DNA of 34,232 bases from JAWWPY01 sp036394075. Lineage in GTDB: Bacteria; Actinomycetota; Actinomycetes; Streptosporangiales; Streptosporangiaceae. How positions within the stretch are numbered: the stretch's first letter is position 1; every line of letters starts with the position of its first letter. Under the pieces are notes generated by a model that was not told where the DNA came from, did not search any database, and worked only from the letters and a program-made list of their open reading frames with translations. Below are positions 22,639 to 30,800 of this stretch, one piece after another. A program made the translations under genes and the position numbers. The stretch is taken from the NCBI GenBank assembly GCA_036394075.1, contig DASWFT010000485.1, positions 1 to 34,232 of the forward strand, given 5' to 3'.

Positions 22639-23898
22639 ATGACCGGCAGCGACGCGAACCAGGCGATCGAGGCCGTCTGGCGGATGGAGGCGGCCCGCGT
22701 CATCGCCGGACTGGCGCGGATGGTCCACGACGTCGGCCTGGCCGAGGAACTCGCCCAGGACGCGCTGGTCATCGCGCTCGAACGATGGCCCGAGACCGGT
22801 ATCCCGCCCAATCCCGGTGGCTGGCTCATGTCGACGGCCAAGCACCGCGCGGTCGACCTCGTGCGCCGCCGGGCTGTCTACGAGCGCAAGCTCGAAGAGA
22901 TCGGGCGTAGCCTCGACGAGGCGGCCGAGCCGGACCTGGACGCCACCCTCGACGACCACATCGGCGACGACGTGCTGCGGCTCATCTTCACCGTGTGCCA
23001 TCCGGTGCTGTCGACCGAGGCGCGGGTGGCGCTGGCGCTGCGGCTGCTCGGCGGGCTGGCGACGGATGAGATCGCGCGGGCATTCCTGATCCCGGAGCCG
23101 ACCGTCGCGCAGCGGATCGTCCGCGCCAAGCGAACCCTGGCCACCAGGGGCGTCCCGTTCGAACTGCCCGCCCCGGCCGAGCTTCCCGAGCGGCTGTCAT
23201 CGGTGCTTGATGTCCTCTACCTGATCTTCAACGAGGGCTACTCGGCCACTGCTGGCGATGACTGGACCCGCCCCGACCTGTGCCACGAGGCGCTGCGCCT
23301 CGGCCGGGTGCTGGTCGGGCTCATGCCCCGGGAAGCCGAGGTGCACGGGCTGGTCGCGCTGATGGAGATCCAGGCGTCGCGGCTGCGCGCCCGGCACGGC
23401 CCAGCCGGGGAGCCGGTCCTACTCCAGGACCAGGACCGCAGGCTGTGGGACCGGCTGCTGATCCGCCGCGGCCTGACGGCCCTCGAACGCGCCGAGGAGG
23501 CCGGGGGCCGGTTCGGCCCGTACGCCCTGCAAGCCGCGATCGCCGCCTGCCACGCCCGCGCGGCGGCCACCACGGACACCGACTGGGAGCGGGTCGCGGC
23601 CCTCTACACCGTGCTCGGCCACGTCGCCCCCTCGCCCGTGGTGGAACTGAACCGGGCGGTAGCGGTGGGGATGGCGCTGGGGCCCGGCGAGGGCCTGACC
23701 ATCGTGGACGCTCTGATCTCCCAGGGCGGCCTGGAAGGCTACCCCCATCTGGCCGCCGTGCGTGGCGACCTGCTGGCCAAGCTCGGCCGGTCAGGCGAGG
23801 CCCGGCAGGAGTTCGAGCAGGCCGCCTCCCTCACCCGCAACGCCTCCGAGAGGACCCTGTTCCTGGGCCGGGTCGCTCAGCTCTCGGCCAGCCCGTAG
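22639..23898 (+). CDS. ECF42-type RNA polymerase sigma factor with C-terminal TPR-like extension
   Basis: 419 residues from ATG 22639. Sigma region 2 is 'LARMVHDVGLAEELAQDALVI' with 'NPGGWLMSTAKHRAVDLVRR'; region 4 is 'ALALRLLGGLATDEIARAF' and 'IPEPTVAQRIVRAKRTL'. The remaining 220 residues are the long helical extension that defines ECF42/SigJ-like factors: 'RLSSVLDVLYLIFNEGYSAT', 'LCHEALRLGRVLVGLMP..', 'VALMEIQASRLRAR', 'VVELNRAVAVGMALGP'. There is no anti-sigma gene beside it, as usual for this group, where the extension is needed for activity. It forms a unit with the DGPF gene; the hairpin before it suggests control of its expression. Confidence 0.95.
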   Translation: MTGSDANQAIEAVWRMEAARVIAGLARMVHDVGLAEELAQDALVIALERWPETGIPPNPGGWLMSTAKHRAVDLVRRRAVYERKLEEIGRSLDEAAEPDLDATLDDHIGDDVLRLIFTVCHPVLSTEARVALALRLLGGLATDEIARAFLIPEPTVAQRIVRAKRTLATRGVPFELPAPAELPERLSSVLDVLYLIFNEGYSATAGDDWTRPDLCHEALRLGRVLVGLMPREAEVHGLVALMEIQASRLRARHGPAGEPVLLQDQDRRLWDRLLIRRGLTALERAEEAGGRFGPYALQAAIAACHARAAATTDTDWERVAALYTVLGHVAPSPVVELNRAVAVGMALGPGEGLTIVDALISQGGLEGYPHLAAVRGDLLAKLGRSGEARQEFEQAASLTRNASERTLFLGRVAQLSASP

Positions 23899-23917
23899 CC
23901 GACGTGATGTTCAGGGC

Positions 23918-25228
23918 TCAGAAGGGGTTGCCGCTGCGGAAGCTTTCCCATTCGATGTGGTCGTCGTCGGCACCGGTGGTGGGCAGAATGAGGTGCCCGT
24001 CGCGTCCGAATACTCTTCCGAGTTGGCTGGTGGGGCGTTCGATGAGCGAGTAGCTGAGCCAGCCGGCCAGTATCGAGACGACCACGACGATGGCGGTATC
24101 GGGGAGGAAGGCGTCGGGGGCTTGGCGGACCAGGCCTTCCCATCCCGGCAGTGCCAGCAGTATCGGTTCATGCCACAGGTAGATGCTGTAGGAGATCGCG
24201 CCGAGCCATAGCAGCGGCCTGCAGCTCAACGCTCGCGCCCAGCGGTCTTCGGGCGGTCCGAGCACAGCGCCGGCAACCAGGCACCCGAACCCGATTGCGC
24301 ACGCCGTGGTGAAGTACACCGCCGACCAGGCGTTGGCCTGCCGGGTGGCGAACGCAACACACAGGATCGCCAGGGCGGTGAGGCGCAGCATCAGGCGGCT
24401 CCGTGGCCCGAGGGGTCGGTCGTCGCGGCCGAGGGCGGCGGCGATGATGGCGACGGCCATGCCGACGGCGAATATGTCGAGGTTGGCCAGGGGGCCAAAC
24501 CAGGTAGTGAATGAGCCGGTTGTCGGTCGCTGTTCGATAGAAAACGACCATGCCTTCCACGCGAGGGAGACAGCGGCGAGTGCGGCGGTGCTGGCCGCCA
24601 GCACGGAGATGCGCTGTTTCCTGCTGGCCAGGCGCCGGCAGAAGCGTGCCAGGCCGAGGCTGAGGATCATCAGGGCCAGGTAGAAGAACACTTCGACGGA
24701 GAGCGACCAGGCCGGCCCGATGGTGTAGAAGATGCGCTTCTCGTCGAAGACCTGGGTGAAGGTCAGGTGTTCGAGCAGGTCGCGCCAGTCACCAGGCAGA
24801 GTCTGCTGGCGGGAGAACCAGACCACGACCACGGCAATGTAGTACACGGGGAGAAGGCGGACTGCCCGGCGGGTCAGGAAGCCTCGGGCCGAGATCGGTT
24901 GGCGGCCCTCGATGGCTGATCGGGCGACGGGCTCGAAGAGGAGGAAGGCGGTGAGCACGAAGAACCAGGGCACCATCGCGTCGAGTGAGTTGAGCAGCAT
25001 ATACGCCGGTGTCCCGAAATACAGAAAGTGGGCGACGTTGCAGAACTGGTAGACGTGGAATATCACGACGGCTACCGCGGCAATGCCGCGATGGCCGTCG
25101 AGTTCCTCGTAGCGTTCGGCAGCCCGGGTGGCGGGCGCCGGGCCGACGGGAGCCACGGCCGATCCCATGGCGGCCGGAATCGGCGGGCGCCGCAGGCGCT
25201 GAGAGCGCAGCGGGCCTCCCGCCGACAC
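23918..25228 (-). CDS. Acyltransferase-3 family membrane protein
   Basis: 436 residues from GTG 25228, overlapping by one base the stop codon of the upstream glycosyltransferase gene (TAGTG), which implies translational coupling. The acyltransferase-3 signature is present: 'EELDGHRGIAAVAVVIFHVY' with the conserved His, 'VPWFFVLTAFLLFEP', 'RRAVRLLPVYYIAVVVV', 'IGPAWSLSVEVFFYLAL' and 'LGAISYSIYLWHEPILL' near the end. About ten TM segments. Such enzymes O-acetylate or O-acylate polysaccharides or lipids at the membrane. With the upstream GT2 synthase, the likely substrate is that polymer. The hydrophilic C-terminal tail after 'SLIERPTSQLG' is short. Confidence 0.92.
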   Translation of the reverse strand: MSAGGPLRSQRLRRPPIPAAMGSAVAPVGPAPATRAAERYEELDGHRGIAAVAVVIFHVYQFCNVAHFLYFGTPAYMLLNSLDAMVPWFFVLTAFLLFEPVARSAIEGRQPISARGFLTRRAVRLLPVYYIAVVVVWFSRQQTLPGDWRDLLEHLTFTQVFDEKRIFYTIGPAWSLSVEVFFYLALMILSLGLARFCRRLASRKQRISVLAASTAALAAVSLAWKAWSFSIEQRPTTGSFTTWFGPLANLDIFAVGMAVAIIAAALGRDDRPLGPRSRLMLRLTALAILCVAFATRQANAWSAVYFTTACAIGFGCLVAGAVLGPPEDRWARALSCRPLLWLGAISYSIYLWHEPILLALPGWEGLVRQAPDAFLPDTAIVVVVSILAGWLSYSLIERPTSQLGRVFGRDGHLILPTTGADDDHIEWESFRSGNPF

Positions 25229-27618
25229 TACCCGGCCCGAACGGTCGGAAGCGGCGGCCGCTCGGACGAGTGGGCGCTGCCGGCGGCGGGGCTGCCAGTG
25301 CCAGAAGCGCCGGGTGCCGCCGCGCCGCGTGGTGTGACTCGCCAGTGACGTTCACCAGTGACCTCTTTGAGCTGGGCGACCCGGGCGATAAGGTTTTTGA
25401 GTTCACCGAACCACAGCATCGAGTGGATCGCGTAAAGCACGAACCACGCGCGGTGGTGTCGTATCCGGGGGTCGCCGAGCACGTAGGCGAAGATCGCCTG
25501 GGCGCCCCCCACGCTCAAAGTGAAGATCGACAGCAGGACGAACAGCGGTACCAGCCAGTCGAGGTGCCCCAGGCCGCCGTCACGCCAGGCGGTGAACCCG
25601 AGGATGGGGATCACCTGAATGGTCACCCAGGGAACCACCTGCGCCCAGCCGAGCAGGAACCCAGCGCCGAGCTTCTGGCGTCCACTCAGCCGATCCGAGG
25701 TCAGTGCGGGTCGGAGGTGGCGCCGAGCGGTCTGGGTCCAGCCCTGCGCCCAGCGCATGCGCTGGTGCCATAGGGCGCCCATCGTGGTCGGGGCGAGCTC
25801 AGTCGAGACCAGACCCGGGTCAGAGACGATGTTGAACCCGCCGCGCAGGCTTCGCATGGACGCCTCGATGTCCTCGGTGAGCATCCGCTGCATCCTGATC
25901 TGCCGAAGGGCATCGCGCCGCCAGTAGCCGTTGGAGCCACCGAAGATCCCGAAGCCGTGCAGCCGGGCGCGCCCGGGATGGCTCACGGCGTAGATGGTCT
26001 CGAACTCGACTGCGATCAGACGCGCCACCCATGACGCGTCGCCGTTGCGGACCACGCAGTGACCTTGCACAACGTCGTGGCCGTTAGACAGCCACTGCCA
26101 CGCCCGCGAGAAAGAGCCCTGTGCCGGGTGATGGTCGGCGTCAAAAATACCCACGAATTCTCCCCGGACGTGCGCCAAAGCAGCGTTGACGTTCTGGGCT
26201 TTCGACGTGCTGGCCTCGACGCGGAGCAGCAGTAGCCGGGAATCGTGGGCGGCCAACTCCTCCAGGGTGTCCTCGATGGGCAGGCGCTGCGGGGAGTTGT
26301 ACGACACGATCACCTGGAAATCCCCTGGGTAGTCCTGGCAGAGGAGGTTGGCGACCGTATCGACGATCGTGGCCGCCTCGTTGGGCAGGTAGGCGGCGAT
26401 GATGGCGGTCGCAGGAGGACACGCGCCCCCACGCACGGCGGGCACCTCGACCGCCCCCACCGCCCGGAAGCTCTCGATCCACTGGGCGGCCGCCGTGAAA
26501 GCTAGGGCCGCCGCCATCAATGGGTAGGTCACCGCCGTCAGGTCAAAACCGGCGTACCAGACCACCACATAGATGATGAACGGCAGGCTGAGCAGAACCG
26601 CCATGGTGAAGATGACCTGGAGCGGGGAGCGCAGCCGCTCGATGAGCCACAGCAGCCGGTCACGTTTGGCGACGGGGACCGCCGAGGCGGCCAGTGCAGG
26701 CGAGAATCCCACCGGTACCAGATCCAGGTGCAGCCCCGCATGCTGCAGCGCGGTGTCGGCGCGATCGCACAGCTCGCGAGTGGAAGCGGCGTGCGCGTAG
26801 GGGGCGTAGCCGATGACCGGGGTTATGCGCACCTGCTCACCGGCGATGTCAAGAACAGCGCTGGCGACCCGCCGCGTCAACCTCTCCAGGCGGTAACGCG
26901 CCGCCGCCGAATCGGTTTCGGGCATCAGCAGCCAGAACCCGCCGCCGGGACGGGCGCTGTGTTGCTCGAGGACCCTGGCGTCCAGGGCGAACAGGTCGTC
27001 GAACGCGGCGGCGACCGCTTGCTCGGCATGAGCCCCCAGCCGCTCGCGAAGCCGGGGCAGTTCGGCGACGCTGACCGCTGCCAGGATCCCGGGCCGCTGG
27101 GAGAGCTCGGCCCGCTGCAGCTCCCGGCCGATCTCCTCGCCCAGACGCTGCTCCGTCACCGCCGGGCGACGCGGAGCAGCCGCCGGTGGCAGCAGCCGGT
27201 TCAGCTTCGAGCGGATGTGATCGACCAGCTCGGCCACGCCCACATCGGCCGGAAGATAGTCCTCCCCGGCCGCCGTCCGGACATCGTCGCTCCCGGAATC
27301 GACAGCCCCGCCGATGCCCTCCGGCCTGCCGATCACGACGACCGGGGGGCGTTTCCCGGGCCGGGCGCGCAACTGGCGGACCACGTCGCCGGCCGCCGTC
27401 TCATGGTTTTCACCCTTTCCGACCACAACAAGGTCGGGCGCGAGGTCCGTAACCCGCTCCAGCGCGTCGCGGCCGCTAGCAGCCGAAATGGTGGCCACCC
27501 CGGCACGCTCGAGACTGGCCGCCGCCTGGCGGCCGACAGAAGTATCACCAACGATAAGGACCAGCGCGGGGCCAGCAGGGACAGCGGATATGACAGGTAT
27601 GGCGCTCTTCAGGCTCAT
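25228..27618 (-). CDS. GT2 polysaccharide synthase fused to pseudo-receiver and degenerate GGDEF-like domain
   Basis: 796 residues from ATG 27618 (GAGGAG upstream). Residues about 17-142 have a receiver-like fold ('ALVLIVGDTSVGRQAAASLE', 'APDLVVVGKGENHETA') in which the phospho-acceptor Asp is replaced (Gly67) and the acidic pair is reduced. Residues about 160-300 resemble a diguanylate cyclase domain ('ARPGGGFWLLMPETDSAAAR', 'LCDRADTALQHAG') but the catalytic GGDEF reads GGGFW. Two TM segments (about 333-380) precede the GT-A catalytic domain: 'IIAAYLPNEAATIVDTVANL', 'FDADHHPA' (DxD, 493-495), 'TEDIEASMRS' (582) and 'QRMRWAQGW' (QxxRW, 619-623), as in processive cellulose/hyaluronan-type synthases. 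Further TM segments follow. It lies between LysM and acyltransferase genes. The sensory half is probably regulatory but catalytically dead. Confidence 0.88.
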   Translation of the reverse strand: MSLKSAIPVISAVPAGPALVLIVGDTSVGRQAAASLERAGVATISAASGRDALERVTDLAPDLVVVGKGENHETAAGDVVRQLRARPGKRPPVVVIGRPEGIGGAVDSGSDDVRTAAGEDYLPADVGVAELVDHIRSKLNRLLPPAAAPRRPAVTEQRLGEEIGRELQRAELSQRPGILAAVSVAELPRLRERLGAHAEQAVAAAFDDLFALDARVLEQHSARPGGGFWLLMPETDSAAARYRLERLTRRVASAVLDIAGEQVRITPVIGYAPYAHAASTRELCDRADTALQHAGLHLDLVPVGFSPALAASAVPVAKRDRLLWLIERLRSPLQVIFTMAVLLSLPFIIYVVVWYAGFDLTAVTYPLMAAALAFTAAAQWIESFRAVGAVEVPAVRGGACPPATAIIAAYLPNEAATIVDTVANLLCQDYPGDFQVIVSYNSPQRLPIEDTLEELAAHDSRLLLLRVEASTSKAQNVNAALAHVRGEFVGIFDADHHPAQGSFSRAWQWLSNGHDVVQGHCVVRNGDASWVARLIAVEFETIYAVSHPGRARLHGFGIFGGSNGYWRRDALRQIRMQRMLTEDIEASMRSLRGGFNIVSDPGLVSTELAPTTMGALWHQRMRWAQGWTQTARRHLRPALTSDRLSGRQKLGAGFLLGWAQVVPWVTIQVIPILGFTAWRDGGLGHLDWLVPLFVLLSIFTLSVGGAQAIFAYVLGDPRIRHHRAWFVLYAIHSMLWFGELKNLIARVAQLKEVTGERHWRVTPRGAAAPGASGTGSPAAGSAHSSERPPLPTVRAG

Positions 27619-27677
27619 GAGACTCCTCGGGGAAGGGATGGCACGCCGCCGTCTGCCGGGCGCCCGCAGCAGGGCTG

Positions 27678-28049
27678 TTAGGGGGCGCTACTAAGCTTCA
27701 TCACGCCTTTGGTGATCGTGATGCGCTCGCCCGGGACGATCAGGTTCGGGTTGGAACCGATGACCGCCTCGTTGGCGGCGTACAGCGCCCCGTACCCGTG
27801 CAGCTTGAACCACTCGGCGATTCCCGACAGCGTGTCGCCCGCCTTGACCGTGTAGGTGACACTGGAAGCGGCACGAGACTTCGCGGGCTGCGGGACAGTC
27901 CCAACCGTCGGCGTCTCTGTCGGCGTCCGCGTCGCGGCCGTGCGCTCCGGGCGCGACGGGGACGGCAGCGATGCCGCCACCGCGCTGCCCACACCCAGAA
28001 CGACAATTCCCCCCGCAAGCACCGCAGCAACCAGCTTCGGCCTCATCAT
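27678..28049 (-). CDS. Secreted LysM-domain protein
   Basis: 123 residues from ATG 28049 (AGGAAA upstream). A signal peptide (residues 1-27, core 'LVAAVLAGGIVVLGVGSAVA') is followed by a Thr/Pro linker and one LysM domain at about 65-112: 'VTYTVKAGDTLSGIAEWFKL', 'ALYAANEAVIGSNPNLIVPG', 'ERITI'. LysM binds peptidoglycan or chitin-like GlcNAc polymers, so the protein is likely wall-bound. It is 59 nt upstream of the synthase gene on the same strand and opens the LysM - GT2 - acyltransferase operon. No catalytic domain. Confidence 0.9.
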   Translation of the reverse strand: MMRPKLVAAVLAGGIVVLGVGSAVAASLPSPSRPERTAATRTPTETPTVGTVPQPAKSRAASSVTYTVKAGDTLSGIAEWFKLHGYGALYAANEAVIGSNPNLIVPGERITITKGVMKLSSAP

Positions 28050-28186
28050 GCGCTTTCCTAACTGTGGGACTACCGCAACAGTGATCCACTTATGGCCAGA
28101 TATTCGGCGAGCTATTGCTGCAGCGGATTTCCCTTCGCCGGTGCGCTGGCGAGGTAGACGCGGGTGTCTGGTTCCAGCGCAGGGAG

Positions 28187-28399
28187 TCAGGGCGATGCGG
28201 TAGAGCGGGGCGTTGGCCTGGCGGTCGCCGCCATTGAGGCGGCTGTGGCTGGACCTGTCCAGCGTGCCTCGACCGGGCTGGCGCCGCAGAGAGCCGCGAA
28301 GGATATCGCGCAGATGATGGTGAGGATGGCGACCGCCGTGATGGCGGCCCTGCGGGGGCTGACGCGCCGGTGCCTCTTCGTTCCGGGCCGGGAGGATGA
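28187..28399 (-). other. Possible remnant with a signal-like hydrophobic segment
   Basis: This minus frame is open but has no standard start codon after its upstream stop. It contains 'RRAAITAVAILTIICAISF' followed by 'ALCGASPVEARW', which resembles a signal peptide with an AxA-like site and a Pro/Thr tail before a stop. It may be a decayed secreted-protein gene upstream of the LysM operon, or chance. Confidence 0.2.
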
Positions 28400-28643
28400 C
28401 TACTGTCTCAAGCGGACGACTGTGCCGCCCGCAGTAGCCAGCTAACGCCTGTGCTTCGATGAGCGAGGCAAGAGCCTGCAGCCCTTGAAGTGGATAAGGG
28501 ACAGAACGTGCCGACCGCCCAGCAATCTGGGCGGCACCGTTATGGTGGCGCAAAGAGTCCGCTTCCCGTCCTAGTCAGGTGGTGGGCTCAAAGGTGCCGT
28601 TTTCGGGTGGCCCCGGGACGGTACCGCTAGCATGAGCATAGAG

Positions 28644-28667
28644 TAATGAAGTGGTTACCCTTCATTA
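28644..28667. promoter_or_regulatory. Operator-like dyad in low-GC DNA
   Basis: TAATGAAG (28644-28651) and CTTCATTA (28660-28667) are perfect inverted repeats with an 8-nt spacer, a size and shape typical of TetR- or MarR-type operators. The site lies at the left edge of a notably lower-GC stretch (about 28640-28960). No adjacent regulator of those families is in the window. Confidence 0.35.
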
Positions 28668-29140
28668 AGACGCTTCACCTAGCTGACTGGATTACCCATG
28701 ACAGGAAACCTCGTCGCTTCATAACCGCAGCGGCTCACCATGACCCATCGTCTTCCTCATACCCAGGCAAACCGCGCATTGGATCCGTCTGGCCAGAGTT
28801 TCCTGATCACTGTATTTCAGTATTCGGAACGCAAATTTTCTGGCAATGCCGGACGCTACGGGAGCTAATAGAGGTTGGCGTCAGAATGCCAGACATAGTC
28901 GGCGTGAGAGCCGCCTACAAAGTCCAACGGCGAGCCTGGCCGGGCACTAACCGTAAGGCAAGTAACAAGTGGCGCGTACCGGACGGCAACCGGCTGTTCG
29001 CTCAGCTCGGGAGACGGAGTTTCGAGCCCAGGATGGCCATCGTCCGGACTTGCCGGTCGAGAATCTCCGATCCGGGCCGCCACTGCGGGGTGGCATCCTC
29101 TACGCCGCGCAACTCAATGAGGGGACGGTCACCGTGGTAG
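28646..29140 (+). CDS. Doubtful ORF in low-GC patch
   Basis: A 164-residue frame starts 'MKWLPFIKTLHLADWITHDR'. Its first two thirds use A/T at third codon positions far more than genes around it, and no family is recognisable. There is no good ribosome binding site, and the ATG falls inside the inverted repeat at 28644. From about 29000 the opposite strand looks more coding-like. It may be a foreign gene, but non-coding DNA is more likely. Confidence 0.18.
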   Translation: MKWLPFIKTLHLADWITHDRKPRRFITAAAHHDPSSSSYPGKPRIGSVWPEFPDHCISVFGTQIFWQCRTLRELIEVGVRMPDIVGVRAAYKVQRRAWPGTNRKASNKWRVPDGNRLFAQLGRRSFEPRMAIVRTCRSRISDPGRHCGVASSTPRNSMRGRSPW

Positions 29141-29150
29141 TCCGGAAGAC
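29002..29150 (-). pseudogene. Coding-like segment downstream of and out of frame with the XRE gene
   Basis: A minus frame reads 'LPDYHGDRPLIELRGVEDAT' then 'PQWRPGSEILDRQVRTMAIL' and ends 'LGSKLRLPS' before a stop at 29002. Third codon positions are mostly G/C and the text looks like protein, yet there is no start codon. The frame between it and the XRE gene also reads naturally ('TQDLLAVAVDLHRAVRAAVD', stop at 29129). Together they suggest the 3' end of the XRE gene, or a second gene, has been scrambled by frameshifts. I do not recognise the domain. Confidence 0.35.
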
Positions 29151-30392
29151 TCAGGGTCGACGGCCGCGCGGACAGCCCGGTGCAGATCCACGGCCACCGC
29201 GAGCAGATCTTGAGTCTGAAACAACCGGCTGCAGTGCGCGGCGCTGCCCGGCGAGTTCCTCGCCGTATTCGTCCACCAGGTGCTCACCGGGGTACAGGTC
29301 GGCCATGGCGCGGCACAGTTCCCCAGCACGGGGCAGCAGTTCAGCCGAGCGGCGGGGAAGCCGTAACGCCGCGGTGCCGTGGCTGATGGCTTCGTCCAGA
29401 TCGCCGCGCCTGGCCGCAAGCAGCCCGAGGTTGAGCCGCGTCGTGCCAAGCCGGGTCGGCCATCCGCCAGCCTCGCCGCACTGCCGGACGACCTCTCGCG
29501 CGTGCGCCTCGGCGGCGGCGTCATCGCTCCCGAGCCAGGTGAGGATGGTCGCCACGTAGAACTCGTACTTCGCGCTGTCGAACACGAAGTGATGCTGGGG
29601 GTGCTCCGGGGCTGGCAGCCGGTCCAGGCGAGCGCGTCCGGCCTGGAGTGCCTGACCGGCCCGCGTGTCACCCATGCGCGCGTAGCCTCGCGCGGCCTGG
29701 AGCGATAGCTGTACCCCGGCGCTCGTAACCCCCGCGTGCTCAAACCCCGCTTCCGACAAGGCGACCGTCTCGGGGTAGCGGCCCTCGACGAGAGCGAACC
29801 AGGCCGCGATCTCGAACGACCAGGCCACGAGCACGGCGTGGGCCGCCTGGCTGCCGAACTGCCGTGTCATCCGGCACGCCGTGCGAGCGGCCACGGCGTC
29901 GCCAATGTCGTAGCAGGTGCAGGCGATCAGCGCCGAGAGCCACCCGGCGATCACGAGCAGTTCCCGGTGCTGGGCCAGCGTGACCCGGCCGCCGAGCAGC
30001 CCCGTCACGTACCGCAGGTGCTGCCCAGCCCGCGCCGACAATGCCGCTGCGTCCGCGCCCGGGTAGTCCCTGCACATGCCGTCCACGGCGGCATTAAGCA
30101 GCTCCAGGGTGCCGCTGCCGAGGTCGGAGGCTTCCGCGCGGCGGGCCAGCTCGATCAGGTCAAGGTCAGTGCCCAGCGCGCCCGGTGCCACGGCAGGCGC
30201 GAGCGCGGCGAGCCCACCTCCGGCGCCGAGCACTTCGTCAAGGCGCGCCGCCAGTTCCGGCGAAGGCCGTTTCTGGCCGCGGGCGATCTTCGAGAGGTTC
30301 CCGGAATCGCAGGGCACATGCCGGGCCAGGTCGCGCAGGGACATGCGCCGCTCCGCCAGCAGGCGCCGCAGCTCACTGCCTAAGTCGGTCAT
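29151..30392 (-). CDS. XRE-family regulator with long helical-repeat domain
   Basis: 413 residues from ATG 30392 ('MTDLGSELRRLLAERRMSLR'); the longer frame to 30497 lacks family resemblance. The HTH at about 1-60 is clear ('DLARHVPCDSGNLSKIARGQ', 'KRPSPELAARLDEVLGAGG'). The remainder is all helical, TPR-like: 'HLRYVTGLLGGRVTLAQHRE', 'ACTCYDIGDAVAARTACRMT', 'QAARGYARMGDTRAGQALQA', 'GTTRLNLGLLAARRGDLDEA'. This design is common in actinomycete regulators that sense a small molecule or peptide. The last 30 residues (Arg/Gly/Ser-rich) look unnatural and another frame gives a better helix, so the 3' end may be frameshifted. Divergent from the WFWW operon, which it probably controls. Confidence 0.85.
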   Translation of the reverse strand: MTDLGSELRRLLAERRMSLRDLARHVPCDSGNLSKIARGQKRPSPELAARLDEVLGAGGGLAALAPAVAPGALGTDLDLIELARRAEASDLGSGTLELLNAAVDGMCRDYPGADAAALSARAGQHLRYVTGLLGGRVTLAQHRELLVIAGWLSALIACTCYDIGDAVAARTACRMTRQFGSQAAHAVLVAWSFEIAAWFALVEGRYPETVALSEAGFEHAGVTSAGVQLSLQAARGYARMGDTRAGQALQAGRARLDRLPAPEHPQHHFVFDSAKYEFYVATILTWLGSDDAAAEAHAREVVRQCGEAGGWPTRLGTTRLNLGLLAARRGDLDEAISHGTAALRLPRRSAELLPRAGELCRAMADLYPGEHLVDEYGEELAGQRRALQPVVSDSRSARGGRGSAPGCPRGRRP

Positions 30393-30518
30393 CGCCACCA
30401 ATTTCGCGTGACTGCTGCCTGCTGCCTCCCTCAGCGGGCAGCGGGCATCGCCTTCTAAGCTACGCCTTGCGGCTGTTAACTGCCAGTAAGCCAGCAATCA
30501 CGCACAGGGAGGGACGCG

Positions 30519-30800
30519 ATGATGCACGCGCCGGGAAATGACACCGCCGCATTAGAAAAGCTCGCCGCCGAACTCACCGCGCGTGGCTACGAGACCCGGC
30601 TCATCGCCCCTGACGGCCGGCCGCCCTGGTTAGCGGTCATCAACCCGGCAGCGACGATGCTCGCGGAGACGGTCATGGCGGACGCGGAATGGTTCTGGTG
30701 GCCGTGGGCGGACCGGATCGCGCCCGCGGCCGACGTGGCGGCCGCGGCCGACGCAATCGCCCGGGTACTGGCGCTCGCGCCAGCAGGCGACGGCGAGTGA
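30519..30800 (+). CDS. Small 'WFWW' protein, copy 2
   Basis: 93 residues from ATG 30519 (GGGAGGG upstream; ATG 30522 also possible). Sequence: 'ALEKLAAELTARGYETRLIA', 'PPWLAVINPAATMLAETVM', 'AEWFWWPWADRIAPAADVAA', then an Ala-rich helix. It matches the protein at 16484-16783 over its length, with the aromatic motif WFWW.WA.RIAPA almost identical. No signal or membrane segment. It overlaps the next gene by 4 nt (GTGA), so the two are translationally coupled, and both diverge from the XRE regulator. Function unknown. Confidence 0.8.
   Translation: MMHAPGNDTAALEKLAAELTARGYETRLIAPDGRPPWLAVINPAATMLAETVMADAEWFWWPWADRIAPAADVAAAADAIARVLALAPAGDGE

Noticed and set aside
26728..27681. 317-residue plus-strand frame opposite the glycosyltransferase N-terminus
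   Set aside because: Antisense shadow; the minus strand carries recognisable receiver, cyclase-like and transferase domains.
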